Part shown: one piece after another, positions 11,508 through 23,160 of the stretch
How positions within the stretch are numbered: position 1 is the stretch's first letter
Layout: each line of letters starts with the position of its first letter
Assembly (NCBI GenBank): GCA_947247005.1
Contig: OX365956.1
Location: forward strand, 14,156,089-14,220,088
Direction: 5' to 3'
Source: Spisula solida
Lineage: Eukaryota > Mollusca > Bivalvia > Venerida > Mactridae
Length of the DNA stretch: 64,000 nt
The notes under the pieces: model-generated
What the model was told of the DNA's origin: nothing
The model's database searches: none
The model's input: the letters and a program-made list of their open reading frames with translations, nothing else
Program-made: the position numbers and the translations under genes

Positions 11508-12141
11508 ACGCTTTAAGGAAGGCAACAACCGAGGGCATGGATTCACGGATTATTTATCAAACCGTATATCAATTTACTGTAACAAACTACCGAGATAAAT
11601 ATGTCGTACACCGTCATAAGATCGAGTACGCTCTAGGTACTCGAGTTGAAACATATCGGGACGTACGCTCCAAGTACCCCGTAATAAGAACGAGTACGCT
11701 CTAGGTACTCGAGTTGAAACATATCGGGACGTACGCTCCAAGTACCCCGTAATAAGATCGAGTACGCTCCAGGTACTCGAGATGAAAACTATATCGGGAC
11801 GTACACTCCAGGTACCCCGTAATAAGACCAGGTACGCTCGATGTACCGTATAAAAATCATGTCTACAGTAAATATGTATTTTAACCAAATGTGACTTATC
11901 TAAACCAATGAGACCTTTTAAGATATGCCAGTTTTTTATTTGAGACAACGCTCGGACAAGTCTTAAATGCTCATAAAAAAACTACAGTCAGATGACTGAA
12001 TTTTGTAACCACAGGGACCTCAGCCACCACTGGTAACTCAGTAGAGACCGAGAGAAACCCCATGGAAATGCAAAATATATTTTATATTGAGTCAGTGTTA
12101 ATCAACACATAGATATGCCCTCGGTTGCCTTCAAGCGACAG
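11508..12141. mobile_element. MITE-like element with imperfect terminal inverted repeats
   Basis: The left end 'cgctttaaggaaggcaac' then 'cgagggcat' is matched in reverse on the right by 'atgccctcggttgccttcaag' and 'cg'. Each arm is about 25 bp with a 3-bp and a 4-bp difference. No coding capacity. A second copy lies inside the other direct repeat at about 13612-14244. No clear target duplication is visible. Confidence 0.55.
11618..11850. repeat. 68-bp tandem repeat, about 3.4 units
   Basis: Units start at 11618, 11686 and 11754. Each holds the near-palindrome 'cgagtacgctctaggtactc' and 'cgggacgtacgctccaagta'. The third unit is 2 bp longer. 68 is not a multiple of 3, so the long - strand ORF across it changes frame every unit and reads as repeat artefact. 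The array is duplicated at 13722-13954. Confidence 0.88.
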
Positions 12142-12153
12142 AATTTTCCGCCA

Positions 12154-13159
12154 ACATGACAAATGTGAGTATGAAATATACGATGAAAGATCAACTAAAG
12201 TTGGAAAAGCAAGAACATGTTTCAGGCAAGTAATATATCAAATTAAGTAGGGTCGTTAATTGCGAATATAGTACGGAGATATTGACACGATCTCAACCTT
12301 ATGCATGAGTATACTACAAGTATCAATTTCCGCTATCAAATCATGCCCTATCTGATCTAAATTAATAGTTTTGTTTGTATTCCTACTCATGCCTAATTAT
12401 GATACTTCCGCTTATGAATATATATCACCTGAGATATAAATATAGACGATGAAATAAATCAGCTGTTAAAATACTTATTGAAGGTCGAGGATCGCGTCAA
12501 TTTCTCCTCGCAAAAATAGGCGATTATTACGCCGTTAAACAAAGTTATGGTCACTGGTTGAATCACTAGTGTCATGCATCTTGCTGAATAATCTGTATAC
12601 AAGTGTACTTTATGAACGCATCATTGTCGGTGTCCTGTCTTTTCCTTGACGGAATCGAATAGAAAGAACTTCACAAAATTTATATTGACCTAATCAACAC
12701 CAATATTAACATTACTAACACTTCTGGTAATCGGTTCACGACAACAACCCCATCACTAGGAAGCACGTATTTAAGAATCACCTTGTACTGCAGATTTCTT
12801 ATGAGTGGATTCGATGAAGCTTGGATACTGTTTGACGCCGGTGTTATCGTCTGGTTACCATATCGAAGCAGTGATGCGTATTTAATTCCCGATACATCAA
12901 TCAATGTGACCATATTTCTGTTGTGACCCGCATACATGTGGTAGTGTACGTGACGCAAATAACATCAAACTGGAAAAATAACAAACTGAACGGCAGTACA
13001 ATGACTCGAATATAATGATAATAGTAATTAATATATATATATTTTTTTTTTTTTGATAATGTTAAATCTAGCGGCTCTAGGCCGAATATGATATATTAGA
13101 ATATTAACCGTGAGAAACAACAAATGGTTGATATTGTTGAAAGGGTGTGGTAGGGTGGG
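12154..13159. other. Unassigned spacer between the direct repeats
   Basis: Includes a 92-codon - strand ORF (12680-12958) without a recognised domain and a T-run near 13041. No LTR-type internal features (tRNA primer site, polypurine tract, gag/pol motifs) are visible. Confidence 0.4.
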
Positions 13160-13379
13160 TGCAACTTTCACCGTTGATGTCGGACAAACAAGTGGTCATA
13201 TACGTGGCCGAACTTGTGATATTCACGCTCGGTGAATATCGGAGTCACGCGAGAGTAACCATGACAACCACATAGCGTCGCCGTGTAGCAATTGACGGGC
13301 CGTGTGTATACACCCGGCAACCACGTGAATTTTCCCGTAATAAATTAGATTAATTCATAGGTGAATTAATCTTCATTAT
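13160..13379 (+). repeat. 220-bp hairpin-rich repeat, copy 1
   Basis: Recurs at 18494-18713, apparently unchanged. It contains two hairpins: 'gatattcac' gctcg 'gtgaatatc', and 'gattaattca' tag 'gtgaattaatc' close to the right end. It directly adjoins the second copy of the 0.88-kb repeat, overlapping it by a few bases ('attat'). Confidence 0.85.
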
Positions 13380-14256
13380 TCCAAGATAAAATGTCAAAAA
13401 ACAACTGTAGACAGTAATCACTATTTAATTATATAATTGCCTTTTAGAAAATGACAAACGAATATTACCCAATCACTATAGTAATGCATATTATTATACA
13501 TGAATTAGATATAGACTTGCCTGATAAGCACATGTTAATAGATTTAATTAAAGTGGCATATAATGGCCATGTTGACTTGAACTCTAACTGGTAACGCTGT
13601 TAGAGTTAAACACGCTTTAAGGAAGGCAACAACCGAGGGCATGGATTCACGGATTATTTATCAAACCGTATATCAATTTACTGTAACAAACTACCGAGAT
13701 AAATATGTCGTACACCGTCATAAGATCGAGTACGCTCTAGGTACTCGAGTTGAAACATATCGGGACGTACGCTCCAAGTACCCCGTAATAAGAACGAGTA
13801 CGCTCTAGGTACTCGAGTTGAAACATATCGGGACGTACGCTCCAAGTACCCCGTAATAAGATCGAGTACGCTCCAGGTACTCGAGATGAAAACTATATCG
13901 GGACGTACACTCCAGGTACCCCGTAATAAGACCAGGTACGCTCGATGTACCGTATAAAAATCATGTCTACAGTAAATATGTATTTTAACCAAATGTGACT
14001 TATCTAAACCAATGAGACCTTTTAAGATATGCCAGTTTTTTATTTGAGACAACGCTCGGACAAGTCTTAAATGCTCATAAAAAACTACAGTCAGATGACT
14101 GAATTTTGTAACCACAGGGACCTCAGCCACCACTGGTAACTCAGTAGAGACCGAGAGAAACCCCATGGAAATGCAAAATATATTTTATATTGAGTCAGTG
14201 TTAATCAACACATAGATATGCCCTCGGTTGCCTTCAAGAGACAGAATTTTCCGCCA
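13375..14256. repeat. 0.88-kb direct repeat, copy 2
   Basis: Near-identical to 11271-12153. The copies are 2104 bp apart. The left flank is the 220-bp hairpin repeat; the right flank is unrelated to that of copy 1. This indicates recent duplication or insertion. Confidence 0.9.
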
Positions 14257-15892
14257 CGAAATGAAGAATAATATAATTTGGACATCTTCATTTTATTATT
14301 TTTATTTCCCCCAAAATTCTTATATAAAGATTTAAATTGACTTCGCGAATTGCAGCAATTTAGAAATCCACACCAGCGGCGGACAAGTGAATGTCGTCAT
14401 CGCGAAACAACCACACTGTCTAAATGTCGATATTAACCGTTGTATGATAGCTACATTGCGTTTGACCAATCTTGTTAAATCGTTACGTTTTTAAACAGGC
14501 GTGTTCTCCCCGGTAACTCTAGGACGTACACCAACCCATATTAATTTTAAACTACGGAAGGCTTGGCGAACGTACTTAACTGCCTGTAAGATCGTGAAAA
14601 TGCAATGGGAGACGTTAATAAGCTCTCTCCCCTAATTACTCTCTAAAACAAAATTTGTTATGCGTGGTAGTAATTAGGCTAAAAAATAGGCGTACATTGG
14701 CACACGTGTCGTCTCTTTCCATTCGACTGATAAGCCCTATGCAGCATAGTGGTAAGACTAATATAAATTCTATTCTTATATTGTGTGAAACTAAAATTGC
14801 CAATAATGTACTGAATGCAAAACAAAAAATTGATTTAGGTCGAGATTACAAACGCTTTAAGACGGTACGCGCGCCTTTTATCTAAAGATCAAACTATTCT
14901 CATCATCCAAAAATGACCCCACGTCACGAGTCCCGTTATCGAGACACAGCTTTCAAACGACCTATCGTTGTAATACATTAATACTATCTAATTCTTACAT
15001 TGATGACACCAACATATTCATTTTAAAAGTGTTAGGTATTCTGTTCCTGTCTAATCAAAGAATTATGTCTTACATGGTAATTTGCATGAATAAACTTGGT
15101 TCGCATTTTGGAATGTAATACAACATGTATAATATTTTTTGAAAAATTCAACAAAAACCATCGTTTAGGCAACGCCCGGTCATTAAGCGCTATTTATATA
15201 TATTTCTCAATTATCCTTGTGAAAACCTAATCTATCTTTTTTCCGCTTCATTATTCACAGTAAGACATTGTCGCGCCAACCGAAAAAAAAAATGTTCGGG
15301 CACCGTACTTTTCACAGTTCGGATTCATTTGGTTTTAATGCAGACGGTGGAAAAATGTTCCAATAAACCCGTGGAAAATACTAGACAGCTGTATCGACGG
15401 AAAAATTCATTCTCAACTCCCATATTAGAAAATATGAATCAAACGGCTTGGCTGATGGCAGACGAAACTTGCTTAAAACTAAAGATCCAGAATGATATAT
15501 TAATATAAGTTGCTGTGAGCCAAATTTGATCGATGATCACGCCGATTAAAAATTGATGCATCGGTCTAAACTACCCGAACGTTTTGTTAACATCGCAGCT
15601 AACGGAGAATCTGCTATCCGTGACGATTTCTTTTTGTATAGTACATAACATCAGCCCTACGTTCAAGGAGAGTAACCGGCAAACATGTTTAATAACCACG
15701 GGTTTTTGTCGATATAATCCTATATCAATATAAATAAATCCTCGCGAGTTCTCGTTAGTATAGGAGAAACTATGTTTGGTATACAAAACTTTCGTGCCAC
15801 CAGCTGGCTATTGGTGATTGTTCATTCATCCAACAGATTGTCAGTCGGCATTTTGAATGAATACGGTTGATCTCCCCTATAAATCGATTATT
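14257..15892. other. Unassigned stretch
   Basis: Short open frames only. A segment at about 15797-15835 ('ccaccagctggctattgg', 'ttcattcatccaacag') resembles the inverted pair at about 36590-36670, so a decayed repeat is likely there. Confidence 0.4.
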
Positions 15893-16125
15893 TAGGTCGG
15901 TCACTTGTTCACATAACGCTGCGTACAAAAACATTGTAATTGCTCTGATTTATGTCTTATTTAATATATATTATGTTTATTAGCGTATACCTTAGTGAAT
16001 GATGTATTCGTTTTCACTGCCCTTTTCTCAAATTAAAATGTTTGAAACAGTAAAAATACAGTGCTATTATACTGCGATGCATGCATACAAGTGACATATC
16101 TGATCAAACGGACTATACGATGAGA
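15893..16125 (+). repeat. Diverged duplicate, copy 1
   Basis: Matches 17046-17288 throughout: 'gattatttaggtcggtcac', 'ccttagtgaat', 'ttcaattaaaa'-like text, 'acaagtgaca' and 'caaacggact'. Many substitutions separate the copies, so this is older than the 0.88-kb repeat. Confidence 0.8.
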
Positions 16126-16485
16126 ATGTTTTGATAAGTTAAATAACAACTCTGATATGGCAACGTATCCGCATGGACATTTAAGGATTCCGTGTTAAAT
16201 TATCTAAGTTGTAGGACAAAACTATCGCGAGATTGTCTAGCCGAATTAAATTCTGAAAAGCGTGCCCCACGATGTTCAGTATAAATAAACCAAAAGCCGT
16301 GGGTAATTTCTAATATTGTGCAACGGATATTATTTGTGTTAATCTATGATACTATTCGCTAATTGAGTTCCTCGGAACCACCTCCAGTCCTTACTAGCGG
16401 ACTTGCACATTAAAATTAAAATAATGTCCGAACTGCACACTTACTTGACCACCTGGTATCAGCGCTGTCGGAAAGAAGTATGTAA

Positions 16486-16893
16486 TACTAAAAACCAGCG
16501 ATACCCTACTCTCCGAATATTCTCTACTATGTGGATGTTAAACGTGTCTTCCAGTACCGAGACATGTACATCTGGTTTACCTACCAGTTTATGTCAAATG
16601 TTCGAAACATTAAATACCGGCCGATATCCAACCATCCGCCGAGCCGACAATTTATGAGCGCGCGTAAATAATACACTCGATGTTACCAGTACTAAAAACC
16701 AGCGATACCCTACTCTCCGAATATTCTCTACTATGTGGATGTTAAACGTGTCTTCCAGTACCGAGACATGTCCATCTGGTTTACCTACCAGTTTATGTCA
16801 AATGTTCGAAACATTAAATACCGGCCGATATCCACCCATCCACCGAGCCGACAATTTATGAGCGCGCGTAAATAATACACTCGATGTTACCAG
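16486..16893 (+). repeat. 204-bp tandem duplication
   Basis: Two head-to-tail units, 16486-16689 and 16690-16893, starting 'tactaaaaaccagcg' and ending 'gatgttaccag'. Only about three substitutions are visible. 204 is divisible by 3 and a + frame is open across most of unit 1, but there is a stop in each unit and no domain. It sits between the two diverged duplicates. Confidence 0.92.
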
Positions 16894-17045
16894 TACCGAC
16901 ATTTGAGAAATATACTTCACGCAAATCTAATCTGATTTACAATAGTATTCGTGACAAGGATTAAATGTATAAACGAACAACCACGCATTACCGCAAAGAT
17001 GTTTTTGACTTCGTTAAAACAACACACCCAATTATACCCGACGTA

Positions 17046-17288
17046 TAAATGGATTATTTAGGTCGGTCACCTGTTTACATAAAATTATGAACATAAACAT
17101 TGCAATTTATTTTATTAAAGTATTATTTCAATATATATTATATGTATAAGTATGCACCTTAGTGAATAAGGTATTGGTTTTCACTTCCCTTTTCTTCAAT
17201 TAAAAAGTTTAAAACATTAAAACTACAATGTTATTATTGCAATGTTTGTATACAAGTGACAGACCCAATCAAACGGACTGTATAGGCA
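17046..17288 (+). repeat. Diverged duplicate, copy 2
   Basis: Partner of 15893-16125 (same order of matching blocks). The pair flanks the 204-bp tandem, so the larger 15.9-17.3 kb interval looks like a local duplication with later change. Confidence 0.8.
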
Positions 17289-18493
17289 GACAATCAACGA
17301 TTGTGTATCATAATTAAGTCAGGTGTTCAAGTCGACGTGGCGATTCGCTCCTGGTATATATATATATATACAAACTCTTTCAAGACAATAAAAAACAAAG
17401 TACCAGTATGTAACTAAATAAATAGATTATGCATAATTTTGTTATATGAACTTATTCAAATACGGTATACTAAATAAACACGTTGATTTTTTCAGTGGTG
17501 ATAGATACCCCAACATAAAAGCATGAAGACGAGTCCGTGTTTAGATAACCAAAGTTAAATGATTTATATACCTATACAGTGTCATGTTTCACATGATTTC
17601 TGCGTTTGTTTTGACAAGAGACATAGAAGGCACCTGCGAACTTATACTCAAAAGCAACCCGTGACGGTTCACGACCTTCAGTCAACATTCTTCTACTATT
17701 CAAACCTGTTTAACAACTTTAATCATAGGCATACAATACACAATTGTATTTTAGATATATATATATACAATACTGCCTAGTATCCACCTTTATTTCATTT
17801 TATTAGAAGAACAGTATTGACGTATTCGCCCTGTTTAAAACAGGCGGTACATGTAAAAACCGAGTATAAACTAAATCACTGTACTCATTATGATACCATC
17901 CAACTCAACGTGTACTCATTATTTTAGTTGAAACATCCGGTGATTTTCCATCACTGTACTCATTATTGCCATACTATACAATTCAACGTGTACTCATTAT
18001 TGCGAGAACCGAAATTTGACTCGTTTATACACTGTGGTAAAGTTATGTCGTCTGAGCGACCCGTGTCAACTCGTGCACGCCATGCACTATATAACAACAT
18101 TTTGAGCTTCATTACATGTAAACATAAGCACTTGTTTGCCTTACAGGTAGACATGTACCGCTATATGACAGCAACCTTTCGTCAACATTTTCAAGGGGCT
18201 GGGTATGAGCCACGCCAGCGTAGACGACGTACTATTTAAGCAATGAGCCTCAAAGGAACCAGTATTGGTGTTACTGCTTACACCAACTTTAACATGCTCT
18301 TGCCCAGCATAAAATGAAATTTCCCAAATTATTTCATCAAATTCAATAATATTATTACCTCAACTAGGCTCGGTTCCGTCGTCTAACGCTGGATTCGTTC
18401 TCTGTGACCCACGCCATATGCCCCATTTCCTCATTTGATCCTAACCGGCATACTACGGTTAATACAAGATATATTTATCAGCTCAAATAATAA
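17289..18493. other. Unassigned stretch
   Basis: A (TA)n run lies near 17355 and another near 17755. 'gtactcattat' recurs three or four times between 17880 and 18000. ORFs at 17559 and 17928 lack recognisable domains. Confidence 0.4.
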
Positions 18494-18713
18494 TGCAACT
18501 TTCACCGTTGATGTCGGACAAACAAGTGGTCATATACGTGGCCGAACTTGTGATATTCACGCTCGGTGAATATCGGAGTCACGCGAGAGTAACCATGACA
18601 ACCACATAGCGTCGCCGTGTAGCAATTGACGGGCCGTGTGTATACACCCGGCAACCACGTGAATTTTCCCGTAATAAATTAGATTAATTCATAGGTGAAT
18701 TAATCTTCATTAT
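18494..18713 (+). repeat. 220-bp hairpin-rich repeat, copy 2
   Basis: Copy of 13160-13379. Here the right flank is unrelated sequence, showing that the 220-bp block is mobile or was duplicated on its own, not as part of the 0.88-kb repeat. Confidence 0.85.
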
Positions 18714-20467
18714 ATCACAAAACAGTGTGTTTCGAGCTATATTCAAGTAATCATTATACCTTGTATAAACATTTTTACCCAGCACTACATATGCATAATC
18801 TCTATGGTGATGAGTGTCGGATATTCTAAAATTATCCGAAATGGTTGTGTCCGAATTGACGTAACATTGTTATGACGATATAATTGACGTCATTGATTAC
18901 AAATACAATATAACGTGAACATTGCTAAAATCATTAACGTAATTTACATTCAATAGGCTAGAGATAAAATTACATTGTTTTGATCTGTCTCTACATGACA
19001 CACAATTTTAGGATGTTTTAGAAAATTTACGTTTGGCGGAAGCTTGCAATGTAGCACGTGGTAAAAAAACGATCGTTCGATTGGTAGCCTCATTACCTGC
19101 ATATGGAATTCAATTTTGACGTTTATAATCGACTTACGGGGTCCTGGAATTGAAAGTTGTGCACTTTATGTTGATTCCATAGACATGTAAGTTAGTTCAT
19201 TGTAAAAGAGCGTGTCAAGACGAAAATAATGATACCAAATACTCAATATCGCCAAAAATTGCGTTACGGGGTTCTGGAATTAGGGTGACGATATTTTATT
19301 CACAACAGGTTACAATATACATAGTGTACATATAAACAATAACTGATGTAACAATACTTTCATAATAAAGTTGTAAAGTTTACAAATGTTGCCAGTTTTT
19401 TATATATGAAGATATATGTTTAAATTAAGATATCTATATTAATTAAATTAGGGAATGTTGAGAGATTGACAATTAATTTCTTCATGAAATCTGAGCTTTC
19501 TTTATTTTTATATTTTAATATCGAGATAATGTGTCTAAATCAATACATAATATTTGGAGAATGTTAGTTTTGTTTTTCCTACGTTCACTTTTAAAATAAT
19601 CTTTATAAATAGATTAGACTCTGTTTCGGTTCCTTGTTATAGCTTGGTGCAACAAGGAACATACTAGTACAACCGAAGGGGTTCGACACATAAACCTACA
19701 ATGATTAAAAACTGTTTTAAAAAAAATTCTCCTTATACTATATTTCATACCGAGAGATTGAAGAAAGTCTGAACAAATAACACACCGCATCTCGTTAAAA
19801 CGGTCATTTCTTCGCCAAATGAGAACATATATAACTATGGCTGAGTAAACCCGCATCATTTCCACGCATCGACCCAGGCGCACCTATTGACGAGGATAAT
19901 AAACAATCACTCGACCTAAAAAAAACCCGACAGGGGAGTAATTACGTGTTCCAAATTCGTAACTTACTGTATTGTTGACACGTCCAACACATTTAGTGGA
20001 ATTAGGAATGAGTTACTAGATGGCGTATTCCACTCTCACATCGGCCTGTAAAGTTGATTAACTCCTGGTTTAGTATTTGCATCAGACCAGACGTGATTAT
20101 TAACTGATATTACACAGTTGCCTACTTGGACGTGAAATCAGAAGTATATTCGCCAATTTCATATCTTTAATATTGCCTCTTAACAGAAACAATATTTTGT
20201 CAATACGAGCGAGATGCAAGCCATTTTGAGACATTTGCATCAGAATTGCGATGGGAGTGATTTGGCTGTTTAATATTAGATTAAGGACGAATGCCACCAT
20301 ATCTGCGCTTATTCTGAAAACCTTGTTTAAAGTCTTGTTTTTCCGTTTTATTAATGATATAGATGACAATAACTTATGTACTAGTATGTATATGACGACA
20401 TTAAAAACTTTTGCTCGGTATTATTAAAAGACCACATACGCCGTAGACACAAAAAGATTATATTAAG
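18714..20467. other. Unassigned stretch
   Basis: Only short ORFs without domains (19614, 20100, both -). The TIR-like end at 19256-19294 is listed separately. 'acggggtyctggaatt' occurs twice (about 19136 and 19266). Confidence 0.4.
19256..19294 (-). repeat. Candidate TIR-like end, copy 2
   Basis: 'aaaattgcgttacggggttc', 'tggaattagg' and 'gtgacgatat' are the reverse complement of 7556-7595 with a few differences. Confidence 0.5.
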
Positions 20468-20690
20468 TCAGACAAGGAAGGCAGCACTCAACTTAACCAG
20501 CCGAGCACAGAAAACATTAAAAACACACAAAGCACAATGCCCAACTGAACCAACCGAGCAAATGAAACAAAACACATACAAGGCACAATGCAAAGATCCG
20601 TCCAAATCCAAGGTGTTGAAAAGTATAATAAATTATTAGTTTCAGCAACCAAAAGACTGAATGCCCTAGCTGAATGACCCAGTTTCCACA
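20468..20690 (+). repeat. Family E repeat, copy 1
   Basis: 'gaaggcagcactcaactta', 'ccgagcacagaaaaca', 'aaagcacaatgc', 'tttcagcaaccaaaagactg' match 45995-46130 in the same order. A shorter fragment is at 25040-25095. The 3' part here has only about two diverged units of the 30-bp tandem that is expanded at 46-47 kb. Confidence 0.75.
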
Positions 20691-22439
20691 GTAAATCGAA
20701 TATAATTATGAAATGTAACGTCCGTTAGTCATAATAGTTATTCCTATAATTATAATGGATAACCCAAATGTCATTGTTGCCTTTCACTTTTTATTCTGTA
20801 CATTTTGCGCTATATCCATTGCATGCTTACTACTTGAACAATGACGTTGATTTATTTTCCCCATATTACAGTCAATACCACCATAGCAAGGACAGCAAAT
20901 GCGAACAGTGATCCATCAATATTAAATATATAGAAGATATGTATAATAACAGAAATGAGTAGGTTCATGTTTTTTTTCAAATTGACTCCCCCTGATCATG
21001 ATAATTGTTATTTGAAAAGGTTTTAACCAATATCGCATACTCACCAGACATCGACCCGGGCAACTATAATCACTTCCCAACGTTCGTAATATTATTAACT
21101 GCTTAGGTGTGGGTTTTAAATATACAAAGATACAATAATCAGGCTTGATTTTATGGGGTTTTTAACCAAACTTCGGTTGAAAATTGAATTTCAGGTTTTC
21201 ACACCCTGAATTTTCACTCTTTTTATATTGAAAATAGAATTTCAGTTTTTGAAATTCGGACATGTGGGGCTGTGAATGTTTGCTAATTACCAGACATGGG
21301 GTTGTAGAGTCGAATGCTATAAGTATGTAAGAGTATTGTGTTTAACGCATATATTCATACACATATACCGGAAGTTCAATAACGCGAATATCAAAACAGT
21401 GAACAACTACGTATATTTGAAAATTCTTGACAAGGTATGTTAAACTTAAATGCCTACATGAGGCCGATGTATCCATAATGACGTACCGGTTCCTATGATA
21501 TTTTTGTATGTATGTGTATTGTGCTAGCCTTCTAGTTTTCAGCAATTATTGGTCACGTAATAAAGAAACTACTAGTAGATTAGTTTGAATATGTCCATAA
21601 TCTCTAGCAATACCAGGTAATTGAATGTCATTACAATTGAAGGATTATAGGCACATGTAAACGTGGTGCTTTATTTGACACACAGCATAATATTACGAGC
21701 AAGGCAACTGCCCTGTGACAATTTTGATATAATTAAGTGTGTGTGTCCTCATTTTTAGCCAGCAATACTCCATGGCATCAGTGTGTCTTGAGATAGGGAG
21801 AGCTTCTAAATAGATGTCTGCATATGTGCATGCTTATGATTTAAACTAACACCTCTTTTATTGGCAGGAAAGTGTGTAACTTTGAAGATGATACGTTAGT
21901 TTTACCAACCTATATAACCAAAACATTGTGAGTGAATTCGGATAATGACTCAATAAATTTGGCCATGACCAGCCCAGACGCATTTGACACTTTCCTCAAT
22001 TTCCGTATCCGGCTCTCCAAAACATAGATGCCATAGTTTTGCTTTTCTCCGCTTCCAACAATCTTTCTTTACCAATACCAAAATTGTAACTTGGCAACGG
22101 TACAGACACGAGCACGAGTTCACAACAAGTCAAGTTTTATGCCAATGAATGTTTAAACTAGATGTTTAATGTCAACAGAGTAACGGTCTACAAGCTCCGA
22201 TCCACTCACGTTGGATTTAGATGCAGTTATGTTCTCACAAAATACTCTGTTAGAATGAGGAATAAATGTAACAGTAACGAGAATATTTTATATGTGTGAT
22301 TTCCATACAACACAATGTTTGGGAAACATTTTTGTTGTTTCAAAATGAAATAATTATATGCTATTTGTTATTAAAATGTGTTTAATAAGGATGGTAATGG
22401 AGGTTTTGTTTTAACTGCTGTTGCCTCTGTGATGTAATC
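20691..22439. other. No gene seen
   Basis: AT-rich, with short ORFs only and no repeat family recognised. 'gaatttcag' boxes near 21190-21250 are paired but short. Confidence 0.4.
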
Positions 22440-23160
22440 CCGATGGAAATTATTCATTTACGGGAACATACTCCTCGTGGTCTATGGGAAGATTGGGGAA
22501 GTCATGAGACGATTGGTTATATCGGGAAGAATCGCGATGAATCGGGGTGGGGGTATGCGTCTGTCCCACTGCCTCGGGAATGTACCCCTTATGGTAATTC
22601 GGATATTCTAAAGTCGTTAAGAACAGGTTCCCCGATATCTTAGGGAAGCTCCCTTATGTTTCTCGGGGAAGCTTCGGGAAGTATTGAGACATTTAGTGAC
22701 ATCACGAGTATATCGGTATATTTCAATGCATGTACTGATTTTTGCCCAATGTACTGGCAAGGTCATGACGGGAATATCTCGGGGAGGCATCCCGAAAGAC
22801 ACAGAGCCTCGGGAAATGATCGGGTATTCTTCGCTCAAGTGTCAGAAACTTTCGGGAATATTTAAAGGTTTTGCGAACAATTGGCGATATTTCGGTGACA
22901 CATTCACGGTCTCGAGATTTATTCCTCGAATATTTGCTGGTATTTATGAGGGATGATTTAGAGGTAGGGGTAGATTTGGTGCTGGTAGGCACCGGGAGAA
23001 CCTACGATGTGTTCCCAATGGTGTACATAGGTCCCACTGTCTCAGAGGGATGTACTCCATATGACAATTATGCGCCTCAGAGAAGTTTGTGCAAAACATC
23101 TGGAGTAACGGGAGCCATCGGGAGAAACTAAGTGTAATCCCACATTGACGATGAGGAATT
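22440..23160. repeat. Degenerate CGGGAA-rich region
   Basis: 'gggaa' or 'cgggaat/g' occurs more than ten times, at irregular spacing, in otherwise unrelated text. The region is less AT-rich than its surroundings, which explains why several overlapping ORFs appear on both strands. I see no protein domain. It may be an old satellite. Confidence 0.35.

Larger units (their letters stand above)
11271..12153. repeat. 0.88-kb direct repeat, copy 1
   Basis: The same sequence recurs at 13375-14256. I found one substitution (caagCgac / caagAgac) and one A-run indel. The ends are 'attattccaag' and 'ttccgcca', with no TG..CA boundary. It contains the MITE-like inverted repeat and the 68-bp tandem described separately. 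Open frames on the - strand cross the tandem but are not credible genes. Confidence 0.9.

Noticed and set aside
12680..12958. 92-codon - strand ORF
   Set aside because: Looks fairly protein-like but has no recognised domain, neighbour or duplicate; the opposite strand is also open.
13678..14166. 162-codon - strand ORF (and 124-codon copy at 11574-11948)
   Set aside because: It crosses the 68-bp tandem and changes frame with every unit; no conserved peptide or domain.
11271..14256. LTR retrotransposon
   Set aside because: The direct repeats lack TG..CA ends, and no primer site, polypurine tract or gag/pol text lies between them.
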